Assembly: GCA_963811705.1 (NCBI GenBank)
Contig: CAWESL010000006.1
Location: 62,001-126,000, forward strand
Length of the DNA stretch: 64,000 bases
Reading direction: 5' to 3'
DNA from: DATJPR01 sp963811705
GTDB taxonomy: Bacteria; Bacteroidota; Ignavibacteria; UBA10030; UBA6906
Within the stretch, counting starts at the first letter, position 1. The number at the start of each line of letters is the position of its first letter. Position numbers and translations under genes: made by a program. Shown here piece after piece: positions 9,191 through 17,939 of the stretch. The notes under the pieces are model-generated. The model searched no databases. It saw nothing but the letters and a program-made list of their open reading frames with translations, and was not told the origin of the DNA.

Positions 9191-10149
9191 TGTTTCTCCA
9201 GAAGAACCGCCTTTGCCTTCAGGCGGATGTAGTCGTTGTGATCCGTGAGAGCACGTTGCTGCAACACCTCCCGCACGTTTTGGTCGATTGCTCCCGGTTG
9301 GTTCAACACGGGATCGAGCGCGTTGATCGCGGCGATTCTGAGTCCGGGATTTGAGTCCGACCGCAGGGTGCCAAGGAGCGCACGCTTGATGTCGCCGTCC
9401 ATCGGCATGGACTTCAGCGCGACAATCGCCTGTTTTCGGACTCCGATATTGGGATCAAATGCCAGGGCCTTGATCATCGCCGCCTTGACGGCACTATCCG
9501 CCTTCAGCGGAGGGCCGGAGGCAAAAGCATTCACTGCGCTCAGCCGCACACCCGGGTTGTCGTCGTTGAGAACGGCACTGACAAGGACCTTCTGGACTGC
9601 CGGATCGTCGATCGTGCCGCGCATGTGAACCGGTGTGACAGCGTCGAAGGTGAATTCGACGTTGCCGCTCGCTGTCCCTCGGTCCAGAAATTGGACGTTC
9701 GTGATTCTCGTCCGTCCCGCCGATGGTGTGGATTCACGGGCAGGGGTCACCTGCGGGAGGGGGCCCAACCGTTCCGGTTCAGGATGCCAGCCGAATCGGA
9801 GAAAACCGATGCCGAGTCCCACCGCAAAGGTGAGCGCAAAACCGAGGCCATAGCCGAGAGCGGGGCGGGTCCACGGAGATCTCTCCTGACTGTGAGCCCG
9901 ACGATGCAAGCGTGCTTCTCGATGGAGCAGCACACGGAATTCCTGTCGCGCTTCTGCGAGCAGTGTCTCGTCCACGGCATTGTCCTCTCTGAGGAGATCG
10001 GAGAGACTGTGGAGCTTCTCGAGGGCGGCTCGCTCTCTCTGGCACCGGGCACATTCCTGCACATGTCGCGCGAGATCTTCCTCTTCGTTGTCTTGAAGAC
10101 CTCCGTTCAGGGAAAGAACGAGCAATCGCTCATATTTCGAATGTCTCAT
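9187..10149 (-). CDS. Zinc-finger anti-sigma factor with periplasmic HEAT repeats
   Basis: 320 residues from the ATG at 10149, chosen because it forms an ATGA overlap with the sigma-factor stop; the ORF runs 25 codons further upstream inside the sigma gene. The N-terminal about 60 residues form a zinc-finger anti-sigma domain with the HxxxCxxC signature (HVQECARCQRE). One transmembrane helix follows at about residues 100-125 (ALGYGLGFALTFAVGLGIGF). The C-terminal 150 residues are helical repeats with HEAT/armadillo character (NPGVRLSAVNAFASG, NIGVRKQAIVALKSM, NPGLRIAAINALDPV). The expected role is to hold the adjacent ECF sigma factor at the membrane and release it when the outside domain senses a signal. 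HEAT repeats as the sensor part are noteworthy. Confidence 0.9.
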   Translation of the reverse strand: MRHSKYERLLVLSLNGGLQDNEEEDLARHVQECARCQRERAALEKLHSLSDLLREDNAVDETLLAEARQEFRVLLHREARLHRRAHSQERSPWTRPALGYGLGFALTFAVGLGIGFLRFGWHPEPERLGPLPQVTPARESTPSAGRTRITNVQFLDRGTASGNVEFTFDAVTPVHMRGTIDDPAVQKVLVSAVLNDDNPGVRLSAVNAFASGPPLKADSAVKAAMIKALAFDPNIGVRKQAIVALKSMPMDGDIKRALLGTLRSDSNPGLRIAAINALDPVLNQPGAIDQNVREVLQQRALTDHNDYIRLKAKAVLLEKQ

Positions 10150-10709
10150 ACCAGGTCCTTGAGATGAACCCTCATTTTGCGCGTCGCGTCGAACAGGTAT
10201 CGCTTCACCGTGCCTTCCGCGCAATCCATCATCCCCGCAATTTCTTTCAGCGAATACCCCTCGAGATGCCTCAATGAAAAAACCATGCGATGTTTCGGTG
10301 CGAGCGTCATCATCGCCTCATCAACCCGTCGGGCAATCTCCGACCGTACGGCGCCCACGTCAGGCCCGTCCGCAGGGTCCGCGATCTCCCCGTCTGATTG
10401 CCGGTCGTCTTCCGACGCCTCGTCGTGTCTTCTCGGCCGCGAATACGCACGGTTGCTGGCCTTGTGAGACAGACAGACATTGACCGTGATGCGGTGAAGC
10501 CACGTTCCGAATTCGCTGTGAAACCGGAACCCCTTGAGCCCCTTATACACACGCAGAAATACTTCCTGATAGATGTCCTTCGCTTCATCGGCGCTGAAGA
10601 CATAACGCGAGGCAATGGACAAAACACTGCGATCGTGGCGATACACCAGTTCCTCAAAGGCACCGGTGTCGCCGTCCTGGGCCTTGCGAATGAGCTCGTC
10701 GTCTTCCAT
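10146..10709 (-). CDS. RNA polymerase ECF sigma factor
   Basis: 187 residues from the ATG at 10709 (MEDDELIRKAQDGD); the longer open frame upstream lacks family similarity and crosses the divergent promoter region. Sigma region 2 is seen as AFEELVYRHDRSVLSIASRYV ... DIYQEVFLRVYKGL ... FGTWLHRITVNVCL; region 4 as LAPKHRMVFSLRHLEGYSLKEIA ... AEGTVKRYLFDATRKM, with the helix-turn-helix. An acidic low-complexity linker (ASEDDRQSDGEIADPADGPD) joins them. It is the first gene of the operon continuing into the anti-sigma, DUF4097 and DUF5916 genes, and such pairs usually regulate their own operon. It is divergent from the histidine kinase at 10857. Confidence 0.93.
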   Translation of the reverse strand: MEDDELIRKAQDGDTGAFEELVYRHDRSVLSIASRYVFSADEAKDIYQEVFLRVYKGLKGFRFHSEFGTWLHRITVNVCLSHKASNRAYSRPRRHDEASEDDRQSDGEIADPADGPDVGAVRSEIARRVDEAMMTLAPKHRMVFSLRHLEGYSLKEIAGMMDCAEGTVKRYLFDATRKMRVHLKDLV

Positions 10710-10856
10710 TGCACCCCGCAGAGTGATGGTTTGCGCTGCGCAGATACTTCTTAGACTTGCCCCCCCTTTGAAAAGTTGCGGAAAGTGGCACGCCAAATTT
10801 GGATTCAGTATATTCTTCACGCGGTTCCACCTCCTCTTCCAGCGTGGAGTCCTTTC

Positions 10857-13424
10857 ATGGCCCACCGAGCTCCACTTCGTCCATTCGTCTATCTCCTTGA
10901 TATTGCAGCACTTGTCGTCTGTTGCGTCGGCATCGTTCATATCGCCGCGAAACCAGGACTGCCCGTCGATCTTGAGAGTTCTGCCGGCACGGTCTATTGT
11001 CACCGAACTGATGATCCCCTTTTACGACGGATTCGCGAGCATGAAGCAGTTTTGAAAATCAATGGTCAGCCCATCACCACCGTCGACGACGTTGAATTCA
11101 TCCTCGACCGATTCCATGTCGGTCAAACGGTAGTCCTGACACTCAGCGGGATCGGCGGGGAGCGGACCGAGGAGCTCATCCTGGGGCACTATTACGAAGG
11201 GTTCTACCTGGCGACGGTGATCACCGTAAGTGCGCTGTTTTTTGGCGTAGGGCTCATTGTCTTCTGGCGTAAACCTGGCGACCCGGCGGCCAGGGTCTAT
11301 CACTTCGGATCACTTGGCACAGCGATGATGCTTTCGACGACCTGGGGATCGCTCATCAGCATTCCAACTATTCTCGGCCCCGCTCTGCGCGTGATCTTTT
11401 CGACGATGTACGCGTTCGTCCCTCTCCTGTTCTTCCATTTCATGCGACTGTTTCCACGCGCGCGACCGATCCGCCGGGGCATGTTTCTCCCGGCACTGTA
11501 CGGGATCGCGGCCCTCCTGGCGATCGGAAACGGCGCTTCGTTCATTGCTGCATGGTCATCGGCTTCCATCCCCCTTTTTCACACACACCTGACCTGGTTC
11601 ACAGCCACGCGGTGGTTCATGATCGCCCTCGTCTTTAATGGACTCTGGACCATTCGGTCGTCGTACGCGCGGGCGGGGGACGAAGGCGAGCGAAGAAAAA
11701 TCCGCTGGGTGGTCTGGGGGTTGTTTATCGGCTTTCTGCCGTTTGTCGTTCTGTGGGTCATCCCCCACATGATTCTCTCCTACGGGCTGGTACCGGAAAG
11801 TGTGATGCTCCTCGCCTCAGGCTTCATCCCACTTGCCTTTGGCGCTTCGATCATCAAGTACCATATCATGGATATCGACCTGATCCTGAACCGGAGCGTG
11901 GTTTATGGCACGGTCATGGGAATGATTGCCGTGATCTATACTGCGATCGTAGGAGGTGCCGCGAGCCTTGTTTCTTCATTGACATACGAAGAGACGGTCG
12001 GCGTCTCGGCCGGAGCGGCGATCATTGTTGCTCTCTTGTTTGAGCCGGTGCGGCGCATCATCCAGCAAGAAGTCGATCGAAGGTTCTTCAGGGTGCGTTA
12101 TGACTACCGCAAAGCGGAGAGGAAATTCCAGGAAGACATTGCGACCTGCTTGTACGCTGAAGACGTGATCCATCTCTTCATCGATCGTATTGCGGCCATT
12201 CTTTCCCCCGAGCGTCTGCTGTACGTCCTCTACCCGGCAAACGGTCAACCGCGAGTCCTCGAAGAGAGGGGCTTCACCGATTCCACCGAAGCAATCGGCA
12301 ATATGCTGCGGACCGAGGCCGAGCGCGCCCCGACGCTCCCCTTTGCAATCCCCGACCGTGTAGAGCCGGGTGTCCCAACGACTCCGTTTGTCCATCCCGA
12401 GTGCGAAGCCCTGGGGATCGCGCTGGCGCATGTTTCCCGAGCGTCCAATGGACGGATCCTCGGCCTTTTGCTCCTCGGGAACAAACTGTCCGGGAGCAGA
12501 TTCAGCAGCGAGGACATCGATCTTCTCTCCAGCCTCCTCCAACAAGTGGGATTGGAAATCGAACGTCACCTCCTGCAGAAGGAAGTACTGGAGAAGGCCG
12601 AAGAGACCGTTCGGCTCGAGCGCCTCAATGCAATGAAGTCAGATTTCGTCTCGTATGTTTCCCATGAGCTGCGCACGCCGCTCACTTCCATCAAGATGTT
12701 CGCGGAAATGATGCAGCAGCGTCTTCCACGTCAGGAAAAGCATTCCCTGGAGTATCTGAGAATCATCGAAGGGGAAGCCGACAGACTTCAACGCATGGTC
12801 GATACCATCCTGGATTCCGCAAGGATCGACAGAGGTGATGTGCATTACGTCCGGAAAACCGTTCAATTGGAAACGCTTCTTCGTGATGTCTTGAAGACCC
12901 TGCGCTATCAGCTTTCGAAGGAACATTTCAAAGTCTCCGTCGCTTACGACCGCCAGAATGGTCATCGCAAAGGAGGCGCCCGCCGATTCACGATCTCGGC
13001 GGATTCAGACGCTGTCCGGGAGGCGCTCCTGAATCTTCTGTCGAACGCGATGAAATATTCCCTCGGGGAAACGCGAATACGTGTCACCCTTCGCCGGCAA
13101 GGCAAAACGATCAGATGCAGCGTGGAAGATCACGGAAGGGGCATTTCTCCGGAGGCAAAGGATCACATCTTCCAGAAATTCTATCGCGACCCGGACCTCC
13201 CGCGACGAATTCAGGGAGTCGGCATAGGTCTTTCCGTCGTCAAACACATCATGGATGAACACGACGGGTCCATCGAGCTCTCGAGCACGCCGGGTGCCGG
13301 GAGCACGTTTACGCTTGTCTTCCCGGCGATCTCCGCACCTCCCGGTGAAGTCGCACGGACTCTCCTGAGAACGGAACACCGAAGACGCGGGGCTGCCATA
13401 GCCAATCAGAAGAAGAGACGATGA
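10857..13424 (+). CDS. Multipass sensor histidine kinase with PDZ-like and GAF domains
   Basis: 855 residues from the ATG at 10857, picked for the GGAG 8 bases upstream and the hydrophobic start; the frame is open 27 codons further. Order of parts: one N-terminal helix (residues about 12-32), a PDZ-like segment outside the membrane (EAVLKINGQPITTVDDVEFIL ... HVGQTVVLTL), about seven more transmembrane helices to about residue 380, a GAF-like domain (about 445-590), then HisKA with SHELRTPLTSIKMF (phosphoacceptor His603) and HATPase_c (LLNLLSNAMKYS, DHGRGISPEAK, GVGIGLSVVKHI). The stop overlaps the start of the response-regulator gene (ATGA), so the two form a two-component pair. A PDZ module in the sensor suggests binding of a peptide or protein C-terminus; this is inference. 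Confidence 0.92.
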   Translation: MAHRAPLRPFVYLLDIAALVVCCVGIVHIAAKPGLPVDLESSAGTVYCHRTDDPLLRRIREHEAVLKINGQPITTVDDVEFILDRFHVGQTVVLTLSGIGGERTEELILGHYYEGFYLATVITVSALFFGVGLIVFWRKPGDPAARVYHFGSLGTAMMLSTTWGSLISIPTILGPALRVIFSTMYAFVPLLFFHFMRLFPRARPIRRGMFLPALYGIAALLAIGNGASFIAAWSSASIPLFHTHLTWFTATRWFMIALVFNGLWTIRSSYARAGDEGERRKIRWVVWGLFIGFLPFVVLWVIPHMILSYGLVPESVMLLASGFIPLAFGASIIKYHIMDIDLILNRSVVYGTVMGMIAVIYTAIVGGAASLVSSLTYEETVGVSAGAAIIVALLFEPVRRIIQQEVDRRFFRVRYDYRKAERKFQEDIATCLYAEDVIHLFIDRIAAILSPERLLYVLYPANGQPRVLEERGFTDSTEAIGNMLRTEAERAPTLPFAIPDRVEPGVPTTPFVHPECEALGIALAHVSRASNGRILGLLLLGNKLSGSRFSSEDIDLLSSLLQQVGLEIERHLLQKEVLEKAEETVRLERLNAMKSDFVSYVSHELRTPLTSIKMFAEMMQQRLPRQEKHSLEYLRIIEGEADRLQRMVDTILDSARIDRGDVHYVRKTVQLETLLRDVLKTLRYQLSKEHFKVSVAYDRQNGHRKGGARRFTISADSDAVREALLNLLSNAMKYSLGETRIRVTLRRQGKTIRCSVEDHGRGISPEAKDHIFQKFYRDPDLPRRIQGVGIGLSVVKHIMDEHDGSIELSSTPGAGSTFTLVFPAISAPPGEVARTLLRTEHRRRGAAIANQKKRR

Positions 13425-14104
13425 AAACAATTCTTATTGTCGAAGATGACGCGGCAATTCGCAAAGGACTCCAGGACATGCTCGAACATGAACATTTCCA
13501 TGTCCTGGCTGCGGGAACAGGTGAGCGCGGGATTGCGTTTGTCCTTCACGAAGGCGTCGACTTGATGATCTTGGATCTTGGTCTTCCCGATATGAACGGC
13601 GAAGAGGTCTGCAAACAGCTCCGTTCGGCGGGAATCACCATACCGATTCTGATGCTCACGAGCAAAGGCCAGGAAATGGACAAAGTCCTCGGGTTGGAGA
13701 TCGGCGCGGACGACTACGTCACAAAGCCGTTCGGGATCAGAGAATTGCTCGCCCGCATCCGCGCCCTTCTGCGCCGCAAGGGTGCGATCCGTCAGGAAGT
13801 GGACGAAGTCTCATTTGGAGGGGTGCACGTCGACTTCGTCCGACAGGAGACCAAGCGGAAGGGGAAGAACATGAAACTGACGGTGCGTGAATACGCCGTC
13901 CTGAGGTTTCTTGTGCAGCATGAAGGAGAAGTGGTCACCCGCGAGATGCTGCTGAACAAAGTCTGGGGCTATGAGACCTTCCCCACAACCAGAACCGTCG
14001 ACAACTATGTCCTCTCCCTGAGGAAGAAGCTTGAATCAGATCCCTCCACTCCGCAGCACATCCTGACCATCCACACAGCCGGATACAAGTTCATCCGTTC
14101 GTAA
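13421..14104 (+). CDS. OmpR/PhoB-family response regulator
   Basis: 227 residues. The receiver domain has the acidic pair ED(9-10), the phosphoacceptor Asp52 in LMILDLGLPDMNG, the Thr/Ser position in LMLTSKGQ and the Lys in DDYVTKPFG. The C-terminal half is the OmpR winged helix (MKLTVREYAVLRFLVQHEGEVVTREMLLNKVWG ... RTVDNYVLSLRKKLE ... ILTIHTAGYKFI). The start overlaps the kinase stop as ATGA, so the kinase at 10857 is the expected partner. Targets cannot be read from the window. The gene ends only four bases from the convergent radical SAM gene, leaving no room for a separate terminator. Confidence 0.97.
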   Translation: MKTILIVEDDAAIRKGLQDMLEHEHFHVLAAGTGERGIAFVLHEGVDLMILDLGLPDMNGEEVCKQLRSAGITIPILMLTSKGQEMDKVLGLEIGADDYVTKPFGIRELLARIRALLRRKGAIRQEVDEVSFGGVHVDFVRQETKRKGKNMKLTVREYAVLRFLVQHEGEVVTREMLLNKVWGYETFPTTRTVDNYVLSLRKKLESDPSTPQHILTIHTAGYKFIRS

Positions 14105-14108
14105 GGCT

Positions 14109-15542
14109 TCACGCGGCCTTCGCTTCGACATTGCGCGTGCGCGGCGTGGCCTGATCCACAATCCGACGGATCTTTACGCGAGCGTGATGTCTCTGAAACA
14201 TGGAGAGTTTAAAGTAGATGAACGTCACGATAACCAGTCTCAGAAGATAATCCCTCCAGGACTCCGTCCTCTCCTGCTTTCGAAGGATCGTTAATAACCG
14301 CTTCAAAATGTTTGCCCACGAGTAAAACCCCAATGTCACGCTTGCATAGGCGGAGATGATCGCACGGTCGGAAAGCCGCTTGTGCCTGAAAACAATATGG
14401 TCTCCTTCGTAATGTGACAGGTCTTCGTCGACAATCCGCCCTTCCACTGAGATCGACTGGTAGAGAGGTGTCCCATAAAGCGGAATCGCCATCGACGGGA
14501 GAATGACGCTCGCCCCGACCGCATCGAGCATTCCCGGCAATTGATCATAGTATTCGACGGTGTCTTCCTCGAGTGCAAACATCAGTCCTGTGAAAGTCAG
14601 GATCCCCCGGCGATGAAGCTTGTCAAACAACCCGCGGTACTCCTCAACCTTGTTCTGCGGCTTCCGGACCGATGCCAGGCTTTGCGGCTGCAGGGATTCC
14701 ATCCCGATGAATGCCATCCTGCAGTGCGCTTCGGCAAGGGCGTCAACAAATTCTTCATCGCGGAGGCATTCGATGCTGAACTGTGCCCCGATTCCCCAGA
14801 ATCGGAGTTTTGCGATCTCGTGGAGCAAGGCTTTCGCGTAGGAAAGATCGCCGCCCAGGTTGTTATCGAGAAGCATCGCCATCTTCCGCTTGTACCAGGG
14901 AAGGGCTCCGGTTGCATGGAGGTCCCGGATGACATCGGCGATCGGGCGGGTGCGAAACGGCGTCCGTTTGATATTGAGCTGGCAATACGTGCAGGAATGC
15001 GGACAGCCGCGCGTCGCCTCCGTAACGACGGGTGTGACATATTGGGATTCAACGAGGTCATATCGGGGAGGCGGGATATTTTCCAGTGAGCCCTCCGGCA
15101 ACGCTTCATAGCGCCGTTTCAGCGTTCCCCTCACCATGTCACGCACCATGTCGGGCCAGACGCCCTGCGCTTCTCCCACAAGGATGGCGTCGAAATGCGG
15201 TTCCACCTGATCAGGAAAGGTCGAGGCAAACTTCCCCCCGCCGATGACCGTTCTTCCCTTCGCCCGGAATCGCGCTGCGACCTCGAAGGCGTGAGGCGCA
15301 AGATAGTCCATGAAACTCAGCGCGATGTAATCCGCTTCTGTATCGTAGTTGATGGGCCGGACCATTTCGTGGAGCACCCGGACATCCACAATGTCGGGGG
15401 TAAGCGCAGCGAGAAGGATTCCGGGAAGCGGTGGCGCCGGACTTTGGGCGTAATACGGGTGATCCTCTCCCAGGTTTTGAAAGAGAACGATGATCTCGAG
15501 AAGTTTCTTGTTACGCGGCGTGCGTCTGCTCAGCGCGGTCAT
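14109..15542 (-). CDS. B12-binding-type radical SAM protein
   Basis: 477 residues. The N-terminal half resembles a cobalamin-binding Rossmann domain (PPLPGILLAALTP, ADYIALSFMDYLAPHAF, RTVIGGGKFAST, AILVGEAQGVWPDM), although the DxHxxG base-off cobalamin motif is not evident, so B12 binding is uncertain. The radical SAM core has the CxxxCxxC iron-sulfur motif in RGCPHSCTYCQLN and AdoMet-region strands (MAMLLDNNLGGD, AFIGMESLQ). The basic C-terminus resembles the extension of HpnP-like and related enzymes. Its start lies 32 bases inside the end of the alpha-oxoamine synthase gene, so the two are co-transcribed. The substrate is unknown; methylation or carbon-skeleton chemistry on a lipid is an inference from the neighbours. 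Confidence 0.88.
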   Translation of the reverse strand: MTALSRRTPRNKKLLEIIVLFQNLGEDHPYYAQSPAPPLPGILLAALTPDIVDVRVLHEMVRPINYDTEADYIALSFMDYLAPHAFEVAARFRAKGRTVIGGGKFASTFPDQVEPHFDAILVGEAQGVWPDMVRDMVRGTLKRRYEALPEGSLENIPPPRYDLVESQYVTPVVTEATRGCPHSCTYCQLNIKRTPFRTRPIADVIRDLHATGALPWYKRKMAMLLDNNLGGDLSYAKALLHEIAKLRFWGIGAQFSIECLRDEEFVDALAEAHCRMAFIGMESLQPQSLASVRKPQNKVEEYRGLFDKLHRRGILTFTGLMFALEEDTVEYYDQLPGMLDAVGASVILPSMAIPLYGTPLYQSISVEGRIVDEDLSHYEGDHIVFRHKRLSDRAIISAYASVTLGFYSWANILKRLLTILRKQERTESWRDYLLRLVIVTFIYFKLSMFQRHHARVKIRRIVDQATPRTRNVEAKAA

Positions 15543-16827
15543 ATTCCTCCCTTTCGAACTTGAACCTGGCCCAGACCTCTTCCACCGCTGTCACCAATCG
15601 GGCGATGTCCTCTTTCGTATGCGTTGCCATAACGCTGACCCGGAATCGTTGCTGGGCGACTGGTACAGCAGGATACTCGATCGCATTCAGAAAGATCCCT
15701 CGTTCGTCGAACAACTTTGCCGCTCTACGAATGTCCATCCATGGAGGAACGCGCAAGGGCACAATCGCGGACTGCGACGGCGTCGTAAATCCTAATCGCT
15801 TCAGTCCAGCGGTGAGGGTATTGATGTTCTGATGCAGTCGGGCCAATCGTTCCGGTTCCCTCTCCATGACGTCCAGTCCGGCCAAAACCGTTGCGATGAC
15901 CACAGGCGGAAGCGATGCCGAAAACATATACGGCCGCGCAAAGTACCGGAGGTAATCAATAATCGGCTTTGCCGCAGCGACAAACCCGCCGGAGACGGCG
16001 AACGCCTTGCTGAATGTTCCCATGGTAATATCAATCTGCCCTTCCAGTCCGAACTTTTCGGCTGTCCCCCGTCCGTGCGGCCCCATGACGCCGGTTCCGT
16101 GCGCGTCATCGACAATCAGGTGGGCGCCATACGCCCGGCAGAGTGAAAGGATTCGGTCCAGCGGCGCAATGTCTCCGTCCATGGAGTAGACCCCTTCGAC
16201 GCCCACGAACAGATCGTTGTGCGCCCGTTTGGAGGCCTGGTCAAGAATCGTCTTCAAATTCGAGACATCGTTATGTGCAAACATGCAAGACGGCGCGCCT
16301 GACAGCTTTATCCCGTCACAAAACGACGCATGACTGTATGCATCGTAGATGATCATATCTGCTTTCCCTGCAATGCCGGAAACCAGACCGACATTCGCGC
16401 CGTACCCGCTGGAAAATATCATTGCATCCTCCGTTCCCTTCAGCGAGGCAAGACGTTCCTCAAGGGCACGGTGCAATGTCGTGTATCCATTCAGCAAGGG
16501 AGGACCGCCCAGCCCCGCACCAAAACGCTGAAGCGCTTCCGCCGCCCGGAACTGTACGTGAGGGTGCCTCGCAAGCCCGAGATAATTGTTTGACCCGAAC
16601 ATGAGCATTGCCCGTTCGATCCCTGTGACATGATCCGCAACAATGACCTCCCGATCTGCGGGCGAGCTGATGCAACGCATGCAGAAGTTCTCCTCCCGAT
16701 CCTGCATCGAATGCAGAAAGTCCTGGAACAATCCTGCTCGCTCGGTGAATGTCATCGATCTGCCCCGCAGGAGGATATCACGCAGATCGAAGTTTTCCCC
16801 GCCGTTGTAGGATCCTGTGGTTGTCAT
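15511..16827 (-). CDS. PLP-dependent alpha-oxoamine synthase (AONS/KBL/SPT family)
   Basis: 438 residues, the usual length for the family. Enzymes of this class condense an amino acid with an acyl-CoA or acyl-ACP, releasing CO2. Visible marks are MLMFGSNNYLGLARHP, the DDAHGTGVMGPHGRG stretch that binds the cofactor pyridine ring, and TFSKAFAVSGGF, in which the lysine should form the Schiff base. The about 50-residue N-terminal extension before SNNYLGL resembles serine palmitoyltransferase-like members more than BioF, but the substrate cannot be fixed from sequence alone. The start at 16827 has GAGGAG upstream. It is the first gene of a two-gene unit with the radical SAM gene. Biotin genes are absent nearby, which argues against BioF. 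Confidence 0.88.
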   Translation of the reverse strand: MTTTGSYNGGENFDLRDILLRGRSMTFTERAGLFQDFLHSMQDREENFCMRCISSPADREVIVADHVTGIERAMLMFGSNNYLGLARHPHVQFRAAEALQRFGAGLGGPPLLNGYTTLHRALEERLASLKGTEDAMIFSSGYGANVGLVSGIAGKADMIIYDAYSHASFCDGIKLSGAPSCMFAHNDVSNLKTILDQASKRAHNDLFVGVEGVYSMDGDIAPLDRILSLCRAYGAHLIVDDAHGTGVMGPHGRGTAEKFGLEGQIDITMGTFSKAFAVSGGFVAAAKPIIDYLRYFARPYMFSASLPPVVIATVLAGLDVMEREPERLARLHQNINTLTAGLKRLGFTTPSQSAIVPLRVPPWMDIRRAAKLFDERGIFLNAIEYPAVPVAQQRFRVSVMATHTKEDIARLVTAVEEVWARFKFEREEYDRAEQTHAA

Positions 16828-16851
16828 GGCTGATCTCCTCGGTTCTCATGA

Positions 16852-16897
16852 CCAAGGTACGGCGCCGGGCCGGCCGGGATGTCACAAGAATGTCATG
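16852..16897 (-). promoter_or_regulatory. Candidate promoter of the AONS-radical SAM unit
   Basis: Read on the minus strand, CATGACATTCTTGTGACAT is followed about 20 bases later by TACCTTGG, close to the Bacteroidota TAnnTTTG -7 element, shortly before the AONS start. The upstream part resembles the element before the UbiA gene at 19871-19889. It overlaps the last bases of the ThiL-like gene. Confidence 0.45.
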
Positions 16898-17939
16898 CTT
16901 GCGTCGATTTCCTGCACCTGGCTTCAAGGGAGAAAAGGAATCGGATGAACTCTCGAGCTCCGGCTGGTCCGGAAATATTATAGTTACGAATCTTTGCCAA
17001 ATAGCTCGAACTGAATGTGCCCCACGTTCCCAAAGCGATTCCGGGCGTTTCGACGATCTGACCGATGCGATGGATACCCCCCTCATCCATGAACGGGAGA
17101 GCTTCCACCTCTTCCTGATGTTCCGGACGAACCGAAAGGACAAGTTCATATTCTCCGTGAGGACCGGCGAAGAGCATCCATGGGTGAAGTCCGATCGCTT
17201 CGGCCTTCGCACGCGCGGTCGCATCCAATTGTTCCTCCCACGTATCGTCCAGTCGAAATCCAATATTATTGAGACGCCCAAGTTGATCGAGAGTGGCAAA
17301 AAGACCGTCACTGGTGTCCATGCATGCGGAACCCAAAGGGCAAAGGGCAATACCCTCCCTGACTCTCGCGACTGGCAAGAATGTATCTATCGATCCTGAT
17401 TCAAGAACCCTCTGCGCCGCGAAGGCATTCCCTGAACCGAGCGTTCCGGTGCAATAAAGAATATCACCTACCCTGCACCCAATCCGAGTGGTCGGCTTTC
17501 CTGCGTCGATCAGGCCGATCGCCGTCGCAGACATATGGAGTCGGTCACTTCGGTTGGTGTCTCCGCCGAGGATTGAGGTTTCTTCAGCGCGGCAAGCATC
17601 CCCAATCCCTTCCTGAAGGTTCTTCACAAACTCCACGCTGGCATCGTGCGGGAGGGTCTCCGAAAGGAGAAGACCAAGTGGACTCGCACCGACGGCCGCA
17701 AGATCGCTCAGGTTAGCCATAACGGTCATCCATCCGATGTGATAGGGGTCGATATAGATCTGCTGATCGATTTCTTCCACGATCGAATCGGTTGTCACGG
17801 CGAGAAATCTTCGCGGGTCTCCAACCAGGCGGAGGATTTCCGCATCGCTTTCGTGTGGTGCGTTCATCTGGCCCGGGTGTCGTGGAACGGATGCAGTCAA
17901 TTTCGCGACGAGAGCATTTTCCGCTATCGCGTTCATCAT
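16893..17939 (-). CDS. ThiL-like / AIR-synthase-related kinase
   Basis: About 348 residues. Proteins of this fold (ThiL, SelD, PurM, HypE) bind ATP through an N-terminal domain. Here AVTTDSIVEEI replaces the usual DxxVEGVHF-like metal motif, and ANLSDLAAVGASPLGLLLS, ILGGDTNRSDRLH, MDTSDGLFATLDQL and AGPHGEYELVLSV match the successive ThiL blocks. The start at 17939 makes an ATGA overlap with the DAG-kinase stop; two in-frame ATGs lie at 17945 and 17936. No thiamine genes lie nearby and the cluster partners are lipid enzymes, so a substrate other than thiamine phosphate is possible. Third gene of the UbiA-DAGK-ThiL-like unit. Confidence 0.85.
   Translation of the reverse strand: MMNAIAENALVAKLTASVPRHPGQMNAPHESDAEILRLVGDPRRFLAVTTDSIVEEIDQQIYIDPYHIGWMTVMANLSDLAAVGASPLGLLLSETLPHDASVEFVKNLQEGIGDACRAEETSILGGDTNRSDRLHMSATAIGLIDAGKPTTRIGCRVGDILYCTGTLGSGNAFAAQRVLESGSIDTFLPVARVREGIALCPLGSACMDTSDGLFATLDQLGRLNNIGFRLDDTWEEQLDATARAKAEAIGLHPWMLFAGPHGEYELVLSVRPEHQEEVEALPFMDEGGIHRIGQIVETPGIALGTWGTFSSSYLAKIRNYNISGPAGAREFIRFLFSLEARCRKSTQA

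Noticed and set aside
10741..10856. Sigma-54-like TGGCACG in the divergent region before the histidine kinase
   Set aside because: The second half (TTGCW) is not at the right spacing, so it is probably chance.
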